Assembly (NCBI RefSeq): GCF_000425045.1
Contig: NZ_KE384298.1
Span: forward strand, 1-34,917
Length of the DNA stretch: 34,917 bases
Direction: 5' to 3'
Source of the DNA: Acidaminococcus intestini DSM 21505
GTDB lineage: Bacteria; Bacillota; Negativicutes; Acidaminococcales; Acidaminococcaceae
The position numbers were made by a program, and so were the translations under genes. The notes under the pieces were generated by a model. That model searched no databases. It worked only from the letters and a program-made list of their open reading frames with translations, and was not told where the DNA came from. Within the stretch, counting starts at the first letter, position 1, and every line of letters begins with the position of its first letter. Shown in pieces: positions 7,490-15,737 of this stretch.

Positions 7490-7589
7490 CGATACGCCGT
7501 GCCCCCATTGGCATCAGATGAATCTCTTAAAAGCCAATGGGGGCACGTAACTACATCGTTTCGGTGCGATTTTCGCGCCGAGCAAAAAA
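7490..7589 (+). repeat. Two-hairpin intergenic repeat, copy A
   Basis: The copy starts with CGATACGCC and forms hairpin 1 from GTGCCCCCATTGGC (7499-7512) and GCCAATGGGGGCAC (7533-7546), a perfect 14-base stem around a loop holding AATCT. After a CACGT...ACATCG linker, hairpin 2 is TCGGTGCGATTTTCGCGCCGA, followed by GCAAAAAA. The other copies share this order with different stem bases. It ends at the base before the ddh stop codon (7590-7592). Neither strand has a T-run placed as in a standard terminator. Confidence 0.8.
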
Positions 7590-8576
7590 CTAAAGGAGAT
7601 GGGCCCTCAGTTCCTCCCCGCTTTCAGGGCAGAGATAAGCCGGTGCGATATCAAGGGCCGTACGGCACCCCGTACCGCCTTCACGGGCAATACGATGGGC
7701 AGCCCGCGCATAGGCCACAAGGACGGATCCCGTAAATTCCGGGTTCGAATCAAGGGTTAGGGCCAGTTCAAAGATATGGTTGTGTTCGCCGTCTGTGCCT
7801 GTTTTCCCGGAACGGATGACAAACCCGCCATGGGCAAGACCACTATGATCTCGCTTCATTTCTTCCTCACTGATGAAGTGGACCGTCGTATCGTAGTCAC
7901 TGAAGTAGTTCGGCATGGTTACGATAGCCTTTGTCACAGCCTCAGCATCGGCACCTTCTTCAAGGACAGCAAAAACTTCACGCGTATGTTTTTCCCGCGT
8001 CGTAAGTTCCGGGTTCTTGCCGGCACGAACCGCGTCAAGAGCGGTTTTCACGGGAATGGTGTACTGCTTGGCGTCCTTGACACCGGGAATGCGGCGAACC
8101 GCGTCACTGTGGCCTTGGCTGACGCCTTTGCCCCAGAAGGTATAGTCCTTCCCTACGGGAAGGACGGCATGGCTATAGACGCGGGCAAGGGAAAATAGGC
8201 CCGGATCCCAGCCAACGGAGATGACCCCGACGTGATTTGTTTCCTTACCGGCTGCATCAACGGCCGCAAAATGGTCAGGAATGCAGGCATGTGTATCAAA
8301 GCTATCCACCACGTTGAATTTCTTTACATATTGCGGCGTCTGTTTAGGCAGGTCCGTTGCACTGCCGCCGCAGATAATGAGGACATCGACCTTATCTTGG
8401 TAAGCGTCGATATCGTTTACGGAGATGACGGGAACATCGGTCGTTTTGATGCTGACCTTTGCCGGGTCACGGCGGCTGAAGACTGCGACAAATTCCATAT
8501 CCGGACTGTTTCTAAGGGCCAGTTCAACACCACGGCCCAAATTTCCGTAGCCCATGATGGCAACTCTCGTTTTCAT
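7590..8576 (-). CDS. ddh: meso-Diaminopimelate D-dehydrogenase
   Basis: 328 residues, ATG at 8576 with GGAGGGG eight bases upstream; length equals the usual 320-330. The N-terminal Rossmann motif is MGYGNLGRG (residues 9-17), with SRRD after the second strand, suiting NADP. GWDPGLFS, WGKGVSQGHSDA and HNHIFEL are substrate-pocket signatures of Ddh. The enzyme reductively aminates tetrahydrodipicolinate in one step to meso-DAP for lysine and peptidoglycan, bypassing the succinylase/acetylase routes. It appears monocistronic: a promoter lies about 55 bases upstream and the gene downstream is separated by a 327-bp gap. Repeat copy A abuts its stop codon. Confidence 0.95.
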   Translation of the reverse strand: MKTRVAIMGYGNLGRGVELALRNSPDMEFVAVFSRRDPAKVSIKTTDVPVISVNDIDAYQDKVDVLIICGGSATDLPKQTPQYVKKFNVVDSFDTHACIPDHFAAVDAAGKETNHVGVISVGWDPGLFSLARVYSHAVLPVGKDYTFWGKGVSQGHSDAVRRIPGVKDAKQYTIPVKTALDAVRAGKNPELTTREKHTREVFAVLEEGADAEAVTKAIVTMPNYFSDYDTTVHFISEEEMKRDHSGLAHGGFVIRSGKTGTDGEHNHIFELALTLDSNPEFTGSVLVAYARAAHRIAREGGTGCRTALDIAPAYLCPESGEELRAHLL

Positions 8577-8623
8577 ATCGTATACCCCTCCATGTAATTC
8601 ATCTGGTTTAGTGAAGTAGAGTT

Positions 8624-8640
8624 ACACTATAACATAAAAT
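8624..8640 (-). promoter_or_regulatory. Probable extended -10 promoter for ddh
   Basis: The minus strand reads TGTTATAGTGT about 50 bases before the ddh start, an extended -10 with TATAGT. The -35 region is weak. The implied leader is about 50 bases, too short for a lysine riboswitch. Confidence 0.4.
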
Positions 8641-8896
8641 AAAAGGATTTTCATTAATAAATTGAAATTTTAGGGAAGTAAAAAGTGCAAGTTCCCTTTC
8701 ACCAGAATGCCTGTATCAAAGGTTACATTAGACAGAGGATCCGTGCTCTCAAACTGCCTGCTCCAGCAATCAGACACCTGTTGTGCAGGGAACAAGGAAA
8801 AAAGATAAGGTGGTTTGGTGCCATGCATTCGAACTTAAAGCTACAGGGACAGCGGTAAGGTGATAGCTATCCCCTACCGTAAAATGTTCCGTTGTA
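8641..8896. other. Gene-free stretch upstream of ddh
   Basis: I see no credible gene in these 256 bases. It contains one short inverted pair (GGTAAGGTGATAGCTATCCC region, about 8858-8877) and a sequence just before copy B (GTTCC.TTGTACGAT) that is shared with the flank of copy C, so the repeat homology may extend further left than annotated. Confidence 0.4.
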
Positions 8897-8993
8897 CGAT
8901 GCGCCATGAGCCCATTGCTTCAGATTAATCTTTCTAAAGCAATGGGCTCACGTTCTACATCAAATCAGCCCGATTTTTGGGCTGAGTAAAAAG
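8897..8993 (+). repeat. Two-hairpin intergenic repeat, copy B
   Basis: It begins CGATGCGCCATGA. Hairpin 1 is TGAGCCCATTGCTT (8907-8920) with AAGCAATGGGCTCA (8937-8950), loop containing AATCT. The linker is CGTTCTACATCAAA. Hairpin 2 is TCAGCCCGATTTTTGGGCTGA (8965-8985), then GTAAAAAG. It stops three bases before the htpX stop codon at 8996-8998, the same placement that copy A has at ddh. Compared with copy A, both hairpin stems carry different base pairs but remain paired. Confidence 0.82.
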
Positions 8994-8995
8994 AA

Positions 8996-9847
8996 TTACA
9001 CAATACACTGCCTCGTCCCCATCCTTTCCGCCTGCTCGCGCAGCCGGCGGATGCGGTCTTCCGTTGCCGGGTGAGTGGAAAAGAGGCTCTTTGCCTCTTT
9101 TCCTGCAAAGGGAGAAATGATGAACATATGGGCTGAACTTTCCTGAGCCCCAGCCATAATGGTACGATGGGCGGCAAGGTCGATTTTTTCCAGGGCATTT
9201 GCCAGTTCATCGGGGTCACCGCACAGGGCGCCCCCTGCTTCATCAGCCATATATTCCCGGGTCCGGGAAATCGCGAGTTGAATGATCATAGCCATGAGGG
9301 GCGTCAGAATGAGGATCAAAAGGGAAGCAATAGGATTTTGGCGATCCCGATCCCTGCCGCCGCCAAACCAGAAGGCAAACCGAGTCAACGCCGAAATAGT
9401 GCCTGCCATGACGGCGGCAATAGTGCCAACGAGGATATCCCGATGAAGGATATGGCTCATTTCATGCCCCAAGACGCCGGCAATTTCCGGAGCTGTGAGC
9501 GCGTCCATAAGGCCCGTCGTCACGCAGACCGCGGCATGCTGGGGATTGCGGCCCGTGGCAAAGGCATTGGGCACACGGCTGTTCATAACGTAGACCTTGG
9601 GCATGGGAAGGTTGGCCCGCGCCGCGAGTTTTTCTACAATGTCATATAATTCCGGCGCCTCATTTCTCGTTACAGGGACACAGCCATATTGATGGATGAC
9701 CATGGTGTCACTGTACCAATACATGAAGAAATTCATAGCAAGGGAAACAAGCAGCATGAGGCTCATTCCGGATGAGCCCCCGAGATAGTCCCCTAAAAAA
9801 ACTAAAAGGGCCGTCATAAGCCCCATGAGGGCAGTCGTTCTCAGCAT
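8996..9847 (-). CDS. htpX: Membrane zinc metalloprotease HtpX
   Basis: 283 residues, ATG at 9847 with AAGGAGG upstream. Two membrane segments lie in residues 5-20 and 28-46, the zinc site HEMSH is at 128-132, and two more membrane segments follow (about 140-195). The third zinc ligand is in EYMADEAGG near 205. This is the M48B HtpX layout, with active site facing the cytoplasm, for quality control of membrane proteins. It is the last gene of the miaB-to-htpX run, 12 bases after the polysaccharide deacetylase-like gene. No T-run terminator follows; instead repeat copy B starts at once after the stop. Confidence 0.93.
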   Translation of the reverse strand: MLRTTALMGLMTALLVFLGDYLGGSSGMSLMLLVSLAMNFFMYWYSDTMVIHQYGCVPVTRNEAPELYDIVEKLAARANLPMPKVYVMNSRVPNAFATGRNPQHAAVCVTTGLMDALTAPEIAGVLGHEMSHILHRDILVGTIAAVMAGTISALTRFAFWFGGGRDRDRQNPIASLLILILTPLMAMIIQLAISRTREYMADEAGGALCGDPDELANALEKIDLAAHRTIMAGAQESSAHMFIISPFAGKEAKSLFSTHPATEDRIRRLREQAERMGTRQCIV

Positions 9848-9859
9848 TAGATGACCTCC

Positions 9860-10942
9860 TTACTGTAGCAGGGACGCGGCAGGGACCAAAGTAATGCCCG
9901 ATTGTATAACAGCCTTGTAAGACCGTTTCCAGGCTTCTGCCGTATTGGGCCTAGCATGACAGATGACAATGACACTGCCATAACGGTCTGCCAGCTTGAC
10001 AGCCTGCGCAATCTTTTCCTCAATGGCACCGATATCACTGCTGTTATCGAGAAAGAGCGAGTTATGTCCGGTTGGGATGCCAAGATTTCCCGCTTCCCTT
10101 TCTGCCACCGTGGCGGAATTGGTCCTGCTGTCAATAAAGAAAAGGCCATTTTCCCCAATGACAGAAAGAGCTGCGCGAATGGTTGGGCCATGGGCGGTTG
10201 CCTTGGAACCCTGATGGTTATTGACGCCGGAAATGCCGGGCAGGCTGTCGATGGCTTCCTGCACAAAGGACGCTATCTGAGCCTTTGTCTGCCCTACCCC
10301 CACGAAGCGGGTTTCGGAGCTGCCGCCTGAAACGGGTTCCATGGGCAGATGAAGCATAGCCGTGTGGCCGCTGTTTCGGATGATGGAAAGGGCTGCCGCG
10401 CTATTGGGTTTAAAGGGAATGACCGCAAAGGTCATCTTAAGGGGCAAGCTCGTCAGTGTCCGTACCGGTCCCAACTGGTAGCCGCAGTCGTCAATGACGA
10501 TGGCAAGGCGCCCCTTATAGGCGCCGGGAGCAAGTCCCAAAGAATTTTCATCCGCCTTAGCCGATTCTTTTTTCGCAGCCGGCGGAACCGTCTTTTTCTC
10601 TTCTACAGGGTGATCCCGAATGGGTCCCTGCTTCTCTTCTTTTTCAATTTTTTCAATCTTTTCTTTTTCGATTTCTTTGCGTTCTTTCTTGCGAACCTTC
10701 TCAATCTCTTCCTTAACGGTTTGGGGAAGGACTTCCTTCACGGTCTCGCGGACGGTTTCAGGCAGCGCTTCTTCAACCACATCGGGCCAAGTCAGATCGG
10801 GATTATTTTTTTTATGCGCCGCAAGAAACATCCCAAGACCAATAATGACAAAAAGGATCACAAATATCAAGCATCCGCCGTGCTTATTCCTGCGGCGGCG
10901 TGGCGAGCGGGCAGCCGCTTGCCGTTTAGGTTTACGAGGCAT
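9860..10942 (-). CDS. Divergent polysaccharide deacetylase family protein (YibQ-like), membrane anchored
   Basis: 360 residues, ATG at 10942 after GGGAGA. A basic N-terminus (KPKRQAAARSPRRRRNK) precedes one membrane segment (about residues 26-43), giving a cytoplasmic tail and an extracytoplasmic body. Residues 60-140 are a highly charged Glu/Lys stretch with repeated KE and EKIE motifs, probably a helical linker. The domain from about 145 to the end has AIVIDDCGY, HLPMEPV, NNHQGSKAT and SRTNSATVA, which match the divergent NodB-like family (Pfam PF04748). Its substrate is not established. It is co-oriented with xerD (11 bases upstream) and htpX (12 bases downstream). Confidence 0.82.
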   Translation of the reverse strand: MPRKPKRQAAARSPRRRRNKHGGCLIFVILFVIIGLGMFLAAHKKNNPDLTWPDVVEEALPETVRETVKEVLPQTVKEEIEKVRKKERKEIEKEKIEKIEKEEKQGPIRDHPVEEKKTVPPAAKKESAKADENSLGLAPGAYKGRLAIVIDDCGYQLGPVRTLTSLPLKMTFAVIPFKPNSAAALSIIRNSGHTAMLHLPMEPVSGGSSETRFVGVGQTKAQIASFVQEAIDSLPGISGVNNHQGSKATAHGPTIRAALSVIGENGLFFIDSRTNSATVAEREAGNLGIPTGHNSLFLDNSSDIGAIEEKIAQAVKLADRYGSVIVICHARPNTAEAWKRSYKAVIQSGITLVPAASLLQ

Positions 10943-10953
10943 TGCATTCTCCC

Positions 10954-11859
10954 TTATGCCCGAGGATGGCTTTTATCATAGATGGCCTTGAGACGATGAT
11001 TGGTGAGGTGAGTATAAATCTGCGTCGTAGAGATATCGGAATGACCCAACAGTTCCTGCACCGTTCTAAGGTCCGCTCCATTATCGAGCATATGAGTAGC
11101 AAAGGAGTGGCGCAGGATATGAGGCGTCAAGGATTTGGCAATATGGACCTTGAGCCCATAATTTTTAATGAGCTGCCAAAAGCGCTGCCGCGTCATGCCC
11201 GTTCCCCGAATGGTCAGGAAAAGATCGTCACAGGGACGGTTTTCCTTGACAAAATGGGGACGGACCCGGCTGAGATACTCCTTTAGATACTCAATGGCAT
11301 AATGTCCCAGTGGAATGAGACGTTCCTTTGCGCCCTTACCATAAGCAATTACATAATGGGACGCAAGATTAACGCTCCCTACCTTGAGGGCAAGCAGTTC
11401 CGAAACACGCATGCCCGTTGCATACATCACTTCAAGCATGGTCCGGTCCCGGTACCCTTCCGGTGTATCTAGGTCGGGCGCTTCAAACAATCGATTCACT
11501 TCATCCACGCTCAAGACCTTTGGCAGGACCATCCCCCTTGTTTCCGATTCAACAACTTCGCAGGGATCGACCTCAATGGTTCCTTCGGCCGTCATAAAAC
11601 GGAAAAAGGCCTTCAAAGCAGCCAGTTTCCGGGCAGAACTTGTTACTGCATAATTTTGGGCCTTAAGGACGCTCATATACGTAAGAATATCATCACGGCT
11701 GATTTCCTTAATGGGCTTTTTGACCCAGACTGCAAAAAGACGCAAATCACGGCCATAGGACTCACGCGTGTTGCGCGCAAGTCCCATTTCCACCGTTAGA
11801 TAATCCATAAAAAGAGCAATCTCATCTTCTATTTTATTCCTTAGGGACACTCTGATCAT
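10954..11859 (-). CDS. xerD: Tyrosine site-specific recombinase (XerD/XerC type)
   Basis: About 301 residues. The N-terminal SAM-like core-binding domain (about 1-100) contains LARNTRESYGRDL. The catalytic domain has all six conserved residues: Arg in TGMRVSELL, Lys in GKGAKERLIPL, His-x-x-Arg in HILRHSFATHML, His in ELLGHSDISTT and the nucleophilic Tyr in QIYTHLT. Size and lack of insertions suit a housekeeping Xer recombinase resolving chromosome dimers rather than a phage integrase; XerD versus XerC is not settled by eye. Start is uncertain: the ATG at 11859 has AAGGAA too close, while the GTG at 11850 is better spaced. Either choice overlaps the end of hfq. Confidence 0.88.
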   Translation of the reverse strand: MIRVSLRNKIEDEIALFMDYLTVEMGLARNTRESYGRDLRLFAVWVKKPIKEISRDDILTYMSVLKAQNYAVTSSARKLAALKAFFRFMTAEGTIEVDPCEVVESETRGMVLPKVLSVDEVNRLFEAPDLDTPEGYRDRTMLEVMYATGMRVSELLALKVGSVNLASHYVIAYGKGAKERLIPLGHYAIEYLKEYLSRVRPHFVKENRPCDDLFLTIRGTGMTRQRFWQLIKNYGLKVHIAKSLTPHILRHSFATHMLDNGADLRTVQELLGHSDISTTQIYTHLTNHRLKAIYDKSHPRA

Positions 11860-12103
11860 TTCCTTTTTTAAGTACTAAGATCGATTCTGCCTCCACAGGG
11901 GCGATCGTCGAAATCGCATGTTTATAGATCAATTCCTGTCTTCCATCGCAGTCAATAATGACCGTAAAGTTATCAAATCCCCAAACCTTTCCGCGAACCT
12001 GAAATCCATTGAGCAAATAAATGACAATGGTCTTCTTTTCGGCACGCACTTTGTTCAGGAAGCTATCCTGGAGATTGAGTGTCTTAGCGTTTGATGTTCC
12101 CAT
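11834..12103 (-). CDS. hfq: RNA chaperone Hfq
   Basis: 89 residues, ATG at 12103 after GAGGGA. The Sm1 motif is in LQDSFLNKVRAEKKTIVIYL and GFQVRGKVWGFDNF; Sm2 is YKHAIST, the canonical RNA-binding proximal-face motif of proteobacterial-type Hfq. Hfq forms hexamers that pair small RNAs with mRNAs. The order miaA-hfq is classical, with miaA ending 15 bases upstream. Its last 26 bases overlap xerD if the latter starts at 11859. The short C-terminal tail (about 15 residues after the core) is like other Firmicute Hfq proteins. Confidence 0.96.
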   Translation of the reverse strand: MGTSNAKTLNLQDSFLNKVRAEKKTIVIYLLNGFQVRGKVWGFDNFTVIIDCDGRQELIYKHAISTIAPVEAESILVLKKGNDQSVPKE

Positions 12104-12118
12104 GAATGAATCCCTCTC

Positions 12119-13057
12119 TCATTTTTCTATAAATTGTCTTTCTCGAAGCACTTCCAGCATCTTATCCGCAATGGATGGATAGTGAGGCGATGCGTCAAGC
12201 ATCAGCCAATGGATGTAAGGCATTTTCTTGTACCAGGTAATCTGCCGTTTGGCAAAATTACGGGTTGCCTGCTTGATCTTGGCGACAGCTGTTTTTTTGT
12301 CCCATTCCCCTCGAAAATACTGGACACATTGACGGTAGCCGATGCTCTTCATGGATTGGGAATCCAAAGGGATCCCTTGATCATAGAAAAAGCGAGCCTC
12401 ATCAAAAAGACCCTCTTCCACCATCAAATCAACACGGCGATTGATTCGATCGTACAGGAGGGCACGCTCCATCGTAAGACCAAAGACCACCGCGTCAAAA
12501 GGACTTTCGCTGTCCTTTTCTTGGGATACAGGGTCTCCATCTTCCCATGCTTCGATGGCTCTAATTATACGCCGTCTATCATTAATCTTCAATCGATTCG
12601 CCGTTTCTTCATCAAGTTTTTCCAATTTTTGATGGAGGGCCTCATTGCCATAGCGATCGGCATATTCTGCAAGGGCCTGACGTCGCTTGGTTTGTTCTTC
12701 GCTGGTTGAAAAATGGTAGTTTTCAAGAAGGGCCTTAAGATAAAGTCCTGTCCCCCCTACAATGATGGGCATATGCCCCCGCCCATGGATTTCCTGGATG
12801 AGGGACGCCGCTTCCCTTTTAAAATCAAAGGCCGAATATTTTTCTTCCGGGTCGCGCACATCAATCAGATGATGCACGGCAAGGGCCCGTTCTTGGGGGG
12901 TTGGTTTGGCCGTAGCAATGTCCATACCACGGAAAACAAGCATGGAATCACCGGAGATGATTTCCCCTTTGAGCTTTTGGGCAAGAAGAATTCCACAGGC
13001 TGTCTTTCCTGTCGCTGTTGGTCCGAGGATGACAACGACTTTTTCTTTTGCGGTCAT
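12119..13057 (-). CDS. miaA: tRNA dimethylallyltransferase
   Basis: 312 residues, ATG at 13057 with a strong AAGGAGG. The P-loop GPTATGKT is at about residues 12-19. SGDSMLVFRGMDIATAKPT matches the DSxQVYRGMDIGTAKP signature and VGGTGLYLKALLENY the substrate site. RNFAKRQITWYKK near the C-terminus is the tRNA-binding element. It isopentenylates A37 of UNN-decoding tRNAs, and the product is the substrate of MiaB, whose gene starts the same operon. It overlaps the upstream methyltransferase gene by ATGA, indicating translational coupling. Confidence 0.97.
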   Translation of the reverse strand: MTAKEKVVVILGPTATGKTACGILLAQKLKGEIISGDSMLVFRGMDIATAKPTPQERALAVHHLIDVRDPEEKYSAFDFKREAASLIQEIHGRGHMPIIVGGTGLYLKALLENYHFSTSEEQTKRRQALAEYADRYGNEALHQKLEKLDEETANRLKINDRRRIIRAIEAWEDGDPVSQEKDSESPFDAVVFGLTMERALLYDRINRRVDLMVEEGLFDEARFFYDQGIPLDSQSMKSIGYRQCVQYFRGEWDKKTAVAKIKQATRNFAKRQITWYKKMPYIHWLMLDASPHYPSIADKMLEVLRERQFIEK

Positions 13058-13854
13058 GGTATCCTCCTTATGATTCCGTATTTGATGCGGCTGTAGCGGC
13101 CGCCTTGGATTTCCTGGGCGCCCAATTCGGTCAAGAACTGTCGGCTTCGTTCCTTGACGACGACAAGAGGGGCCGCCTTGAGTGCCTTTTCAATGACGCT
13201 CCGCGTCAGCGGGCGATGATCGGCAGCCGGACGCATGGGGACCATGTTAGAGGAGCCTTCGACAGGATGCTCAAACATAGGGTCAAAATAGACGGCATCA
13301 AAGGAGTCAGGCGGAAGACTTTCCAAATAGGCCGCCGTATCCCCCAAAACAGGTTCAATGCGCCGAAGGGCCTTCAATAGGTCCTCATCGCCCTCGTCAT
13401 AAGAGCGCAGGCCAAGCCGAGTCATTTGATAGAGAATGGGAGATGCCTCAACCCCCACGACTGTTCCTTCGGATCCCACAGCATAAGAAATAACCGCTGC
13501 GTCCGAGGCAAGGCCCAAGGTCCCGTCAAGGACCCGGCTGCCAGGCCGAAGGGCCAGGGCTTCCACCAGATGGTCCGTTTTTCCTTCTTTAAGGGCCCGC
13601 ACGCGGAGCGTTGCCATACTGGGATGGTAATAAAGGATCCCCTCTTCGGTTTCTACTTGGGGCCCTTTCCGCGTTGCGACAAGAAGGCCGACAAGGTTCC
13701 TCTCTTTGCGAAGCGTTTCCAAGGAAACTCCACGGGGCCGCTTCAGATAAGGAATAGCAAGCGTTTCCGCCCAGGATTTCGCCATTTTGATAAGCTCCGT
13801 ACCGCCCTTGAGCCCCACAGTTACGGCAAAGCGCCCTTTCTTCTTCCCCATCAT
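13054..13854 (-). CDS. RsmJ-like SAM-dependent methyltransferase
   Basis: 266 residues. A class I methyltransferase core from about residue 100 has VLDGTLGLASDAAVISYAVG as motif I, VVGVEASP as motif II and YFDPMFEH as the catalytic motif. The DPM-x-P/E motif together with VVKERS resembles RsmJ (16S rRNA m2G1516) and the related Firmicute proteins. The first 90 residues are a small domain (FAVTVGLKGG, IPYLKRPRGVSLE) typical of those longer homologs. Target RNA is not proven. It is coupled on both sides by ATGA overlaps: its start overlaps the mutL stop and its stop overlaps the miaA start. Confidence 0.75.
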   Translation of the reverse strand: MMGKKKGRFAVTVGLKGGTELIKMAKSWAETLAIPYLKRPRGVSLETLRKERNLVGLLVATRKGPQVETEEGILYYHPSMATLRVRALKEGKTDHLVEALALRPGSRVLDGTLGLASDAAVISYAVGSEGTVVGVEASPILYQMTRLGLRSYDEGDEDLLKALRRIEPVLGDTAAYLESLPPDSFDAVYFDPMFEHPVEGSSNMVPMRPAADHRPLTRSVIEKALKAAPLVVVKERSRQFLTELGAQEIQGGRYSRIKYGIIRRIP

Positions 13855-15737
13855 GTCCGTTTAAAGAGCTTAAAGAGCTCCGGCGTCGTCACTTCAATCA
13901 TACAGGGCCGTCCATGGGGGCAGGTAAAGGGATGTTCCGTATTGAGAAGTTCCAAGATAACTTCCCTCATCTGCCGGATATTCAGGAGCTCACCTGCCCG
14001 GATGGCACTGTGACAGGCCGCATAGTGAAGGACTTCCTCCCGTAGGTCACTGGTCTTGATGGAGCGGTTTTCCTCAAGAAGGGTCAGGATATCCTGGATA
14101 AAGGCTTCGGCCTCCCCGTCTTCCACATCGGCCGGCAGGGCAGAAACACGCAGGGAAGTTTCCCCGGCAGGTTCCGCGTCGACACCGAGTTTCAGAAATT
14201 CGTCGCGATGTTCTGTCACGGCATCCACATCCGCAGCACTTACGGAAAGAAAAAGCGGCATAAGAAGGGTTTGACTGGGGACCGGTTTTTGCTGCCTGAT
14301 GAAACGGTCATACATGATACGTTCATGGGCCGCATGCTGGTCGATGAGGTAAAGGCTTGTTTCTGACTGGGCGACGATGAAGGTCCGGTTGACCTGTCCC
14401 AAGGGCCAGATTACGTCAATCCCACTGGGGGCCTGGATTTCCCCTCGTTCATTCACGGAGCCAGCTATTCCTCCGCTTGTCTCTTCGCCCGTTATGGCAT
14501 GGGGTTCTGTCGCGCGTGGCACCGTACGCTGCGCGCCAAAGATTTCGTCCGTATAGGAGCGATCAGGCCGCTCAACCTGAGGCTCCGGCGTACGCCAAAT
14601 CGGCTGGCCAAAGGCAGGATTCTGGGGAAGAAAGCTGCGGCCTTGGGAATGAGGGAAAATACTTACTTCTTCGGCAAGGCTTTCGTCTTTTTGGGGAGAC
14701 GGCTTTTTAAAGGTCACTTCATCCTTTCCGTTTTCCGTCCCCCGCATAGGATGCGTCAGGGCATTTGTAAGTGCGTGGTAGACAGCCCGGTAAACAGCCT
14801 GCTCATCACCAAACTTGATCTCACTTTTTTGGGGATGGACATTGATATCAATCGCATGGGTATCCACGGTGAGCTTCAGCATGGCAAAAGGAAACCCTGA
14901 CTTAGGGATCTGGGACTGATAGGCGTGATCGATGGCACGGCTCACCATCCGGCTTACGATATACCGATCATTGACAAAAAGAGTCTGCCACTGCCGCGTT
15001 CCCTTAAGAAGGGTGGGCCGACTGATAAACCCCTTGACACGGATTCCATCCTGTTCATGGTCTACGGGAAGAAGGGCCTCAACGACATTTTTCCCATAAA
15101 GCGCCCCAATGACGTCGAGTTCATCACCGCTTCCCGGGGTATTAAGGACTTCCTTGTCGTTATTTTGAAGCGTAAAATGGACATCCGGCCGTGAAAGGGC
15201 CATTTTGGAAAGGATATCGTTGATATAGCGACCCTCCGTACTGACCGTCCGCAAAAACTTGCGCCGTGCTGGAACGTTATAGAAAAGATCCTTTACCGTC
15301 ACGGTCGTCCCCACATCTCCGCCCATCACATCAACGCTCATATTTTCCCCGCCATCGATGGTGATGCTTGTTGCAAACTCCGCGCCTTCTTCCCGTGTGA
15401 GAAGGTTGAAATGGCTGACAGAGGCAATGCTCGGCAGCGCTTCCCCGCGAAACCCCAGGGTCTTTAAGGTAAGTAGGTCCTCAGCCTTTACAATCTTGCT
15501 TGTTGCGTGGCGCAGTACGGCAAGACGGGCATTTTCCTCGTCCATACCGGACCCGTTGTCCTTGACGCGGATATATTCCGTTCCCCCCTCATAAATCGTG
15601 ACATCCACATGGGTGGCACCGGCATCAAGGGCGTTTTCCACCAATTCCTTGACAACGGACATTGGCTTTTCAACAACTTCACCAGCAGCAATCTGGTTGG
15701 ATGTATTTTGGTCCAGGAGCTGGACTTTTGCTTTCAC
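13851..15737 (-). CDS. mutL: DNA mismatch repair protein MutL
   Basis: 628 residues with a GTG start at 15737 preceded by GGAGG; the GTGA overlaps the mutS stop. The N-terminal GHKL ATPase has IAAGEVVEKP, ELVENALDAGAT, DNGSGMD, TLGFRGEALPSIA and a TRQWQTLFVNDRY block. A low-conservation proline-rich linker spans about 335-445. The C-terminal dimerization domain carries DQHAAHERIMYD, the metal-binding endonuclease motif DQHA(X)2E(X)4E with Asp as its last residue, plus ACHSAIRAGE and CPHGRP. This implies a nicking MutL of the MutH-independent type. It acts with MutS, encoded directly upstream. Confidence 0.97.
   Translation of the reverse strand: MKAKVQLLDQNTSNQIAAGEVVEKPMSVVKELVENALDAGATHVDVTIYEGGTEYIRVKDNGSGMDEENARLAVLRHATSKIVKAEDLLTLKTLGFRGEALPSIASVSHFNLLTREEGAEFATSITIDGGENMSVDVMGGDVGTTVTVKDLFYNVPARRKFLRTVSTEGRYINDILSKMALSRPDVHFTLQNNDKEVLNTPGSGDELDVIGALYGKNVVEALLPVDHEQDGIRVKGFISRPTLLKGTRQWQTLFVNDRYIVSRMVSRAIDHAYQSQIPKSGFPFAMLKLTVDTHAIDINVHPQKSEIKFGDEQAVYRAVYHALTNALTHPMRGTENGKDEVTFKKPSPQKDESLAEEVSIFPHSQGRSFLPQNPAFGQPIWRTPEPQVERPDRSYTDEIFGAQRTVPRATEPHAITGEETSGGIAGSVNERGEIQAPSGIDVIWPLGQVNRTFIVAQSETSLYLIDQHAAHERIMYDRFIRQQKPVPSQTLLMPLFLSVSAADVDAVTEHRDEFLKLGVDAEPAGETSLRVSALPADVEDGEAEAFIQDILTLLEENRSIKTSDLREEVLHYAACHSAIRAGELLNIRQMREVILELLNTEHPFTCPHGRPCMIEVTTPELFKLFKRT

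Noticed and set aside
7490-7589. Repeat hairpins as ordinary Rho-independent terminators
   Set aside because: No T-run follows either hairpin in the direction of the neighbouring transcripts; the A-run lies before hairpin 2 as read from the genes. An unusual 3'-end function is left open in the findings.
8577-8640. Lysine riboswitch before ddh
   Set aside because: The leader from the likely promoter is only about 50 bases and lacks the multi-helix aptamer.
7490-8993. The palindromic repeats read as a CRISPR array
   Set aside because: The copies are dispersed over 25 kb, imperfect, of both orientations, with no regular spacers and no cas genes.
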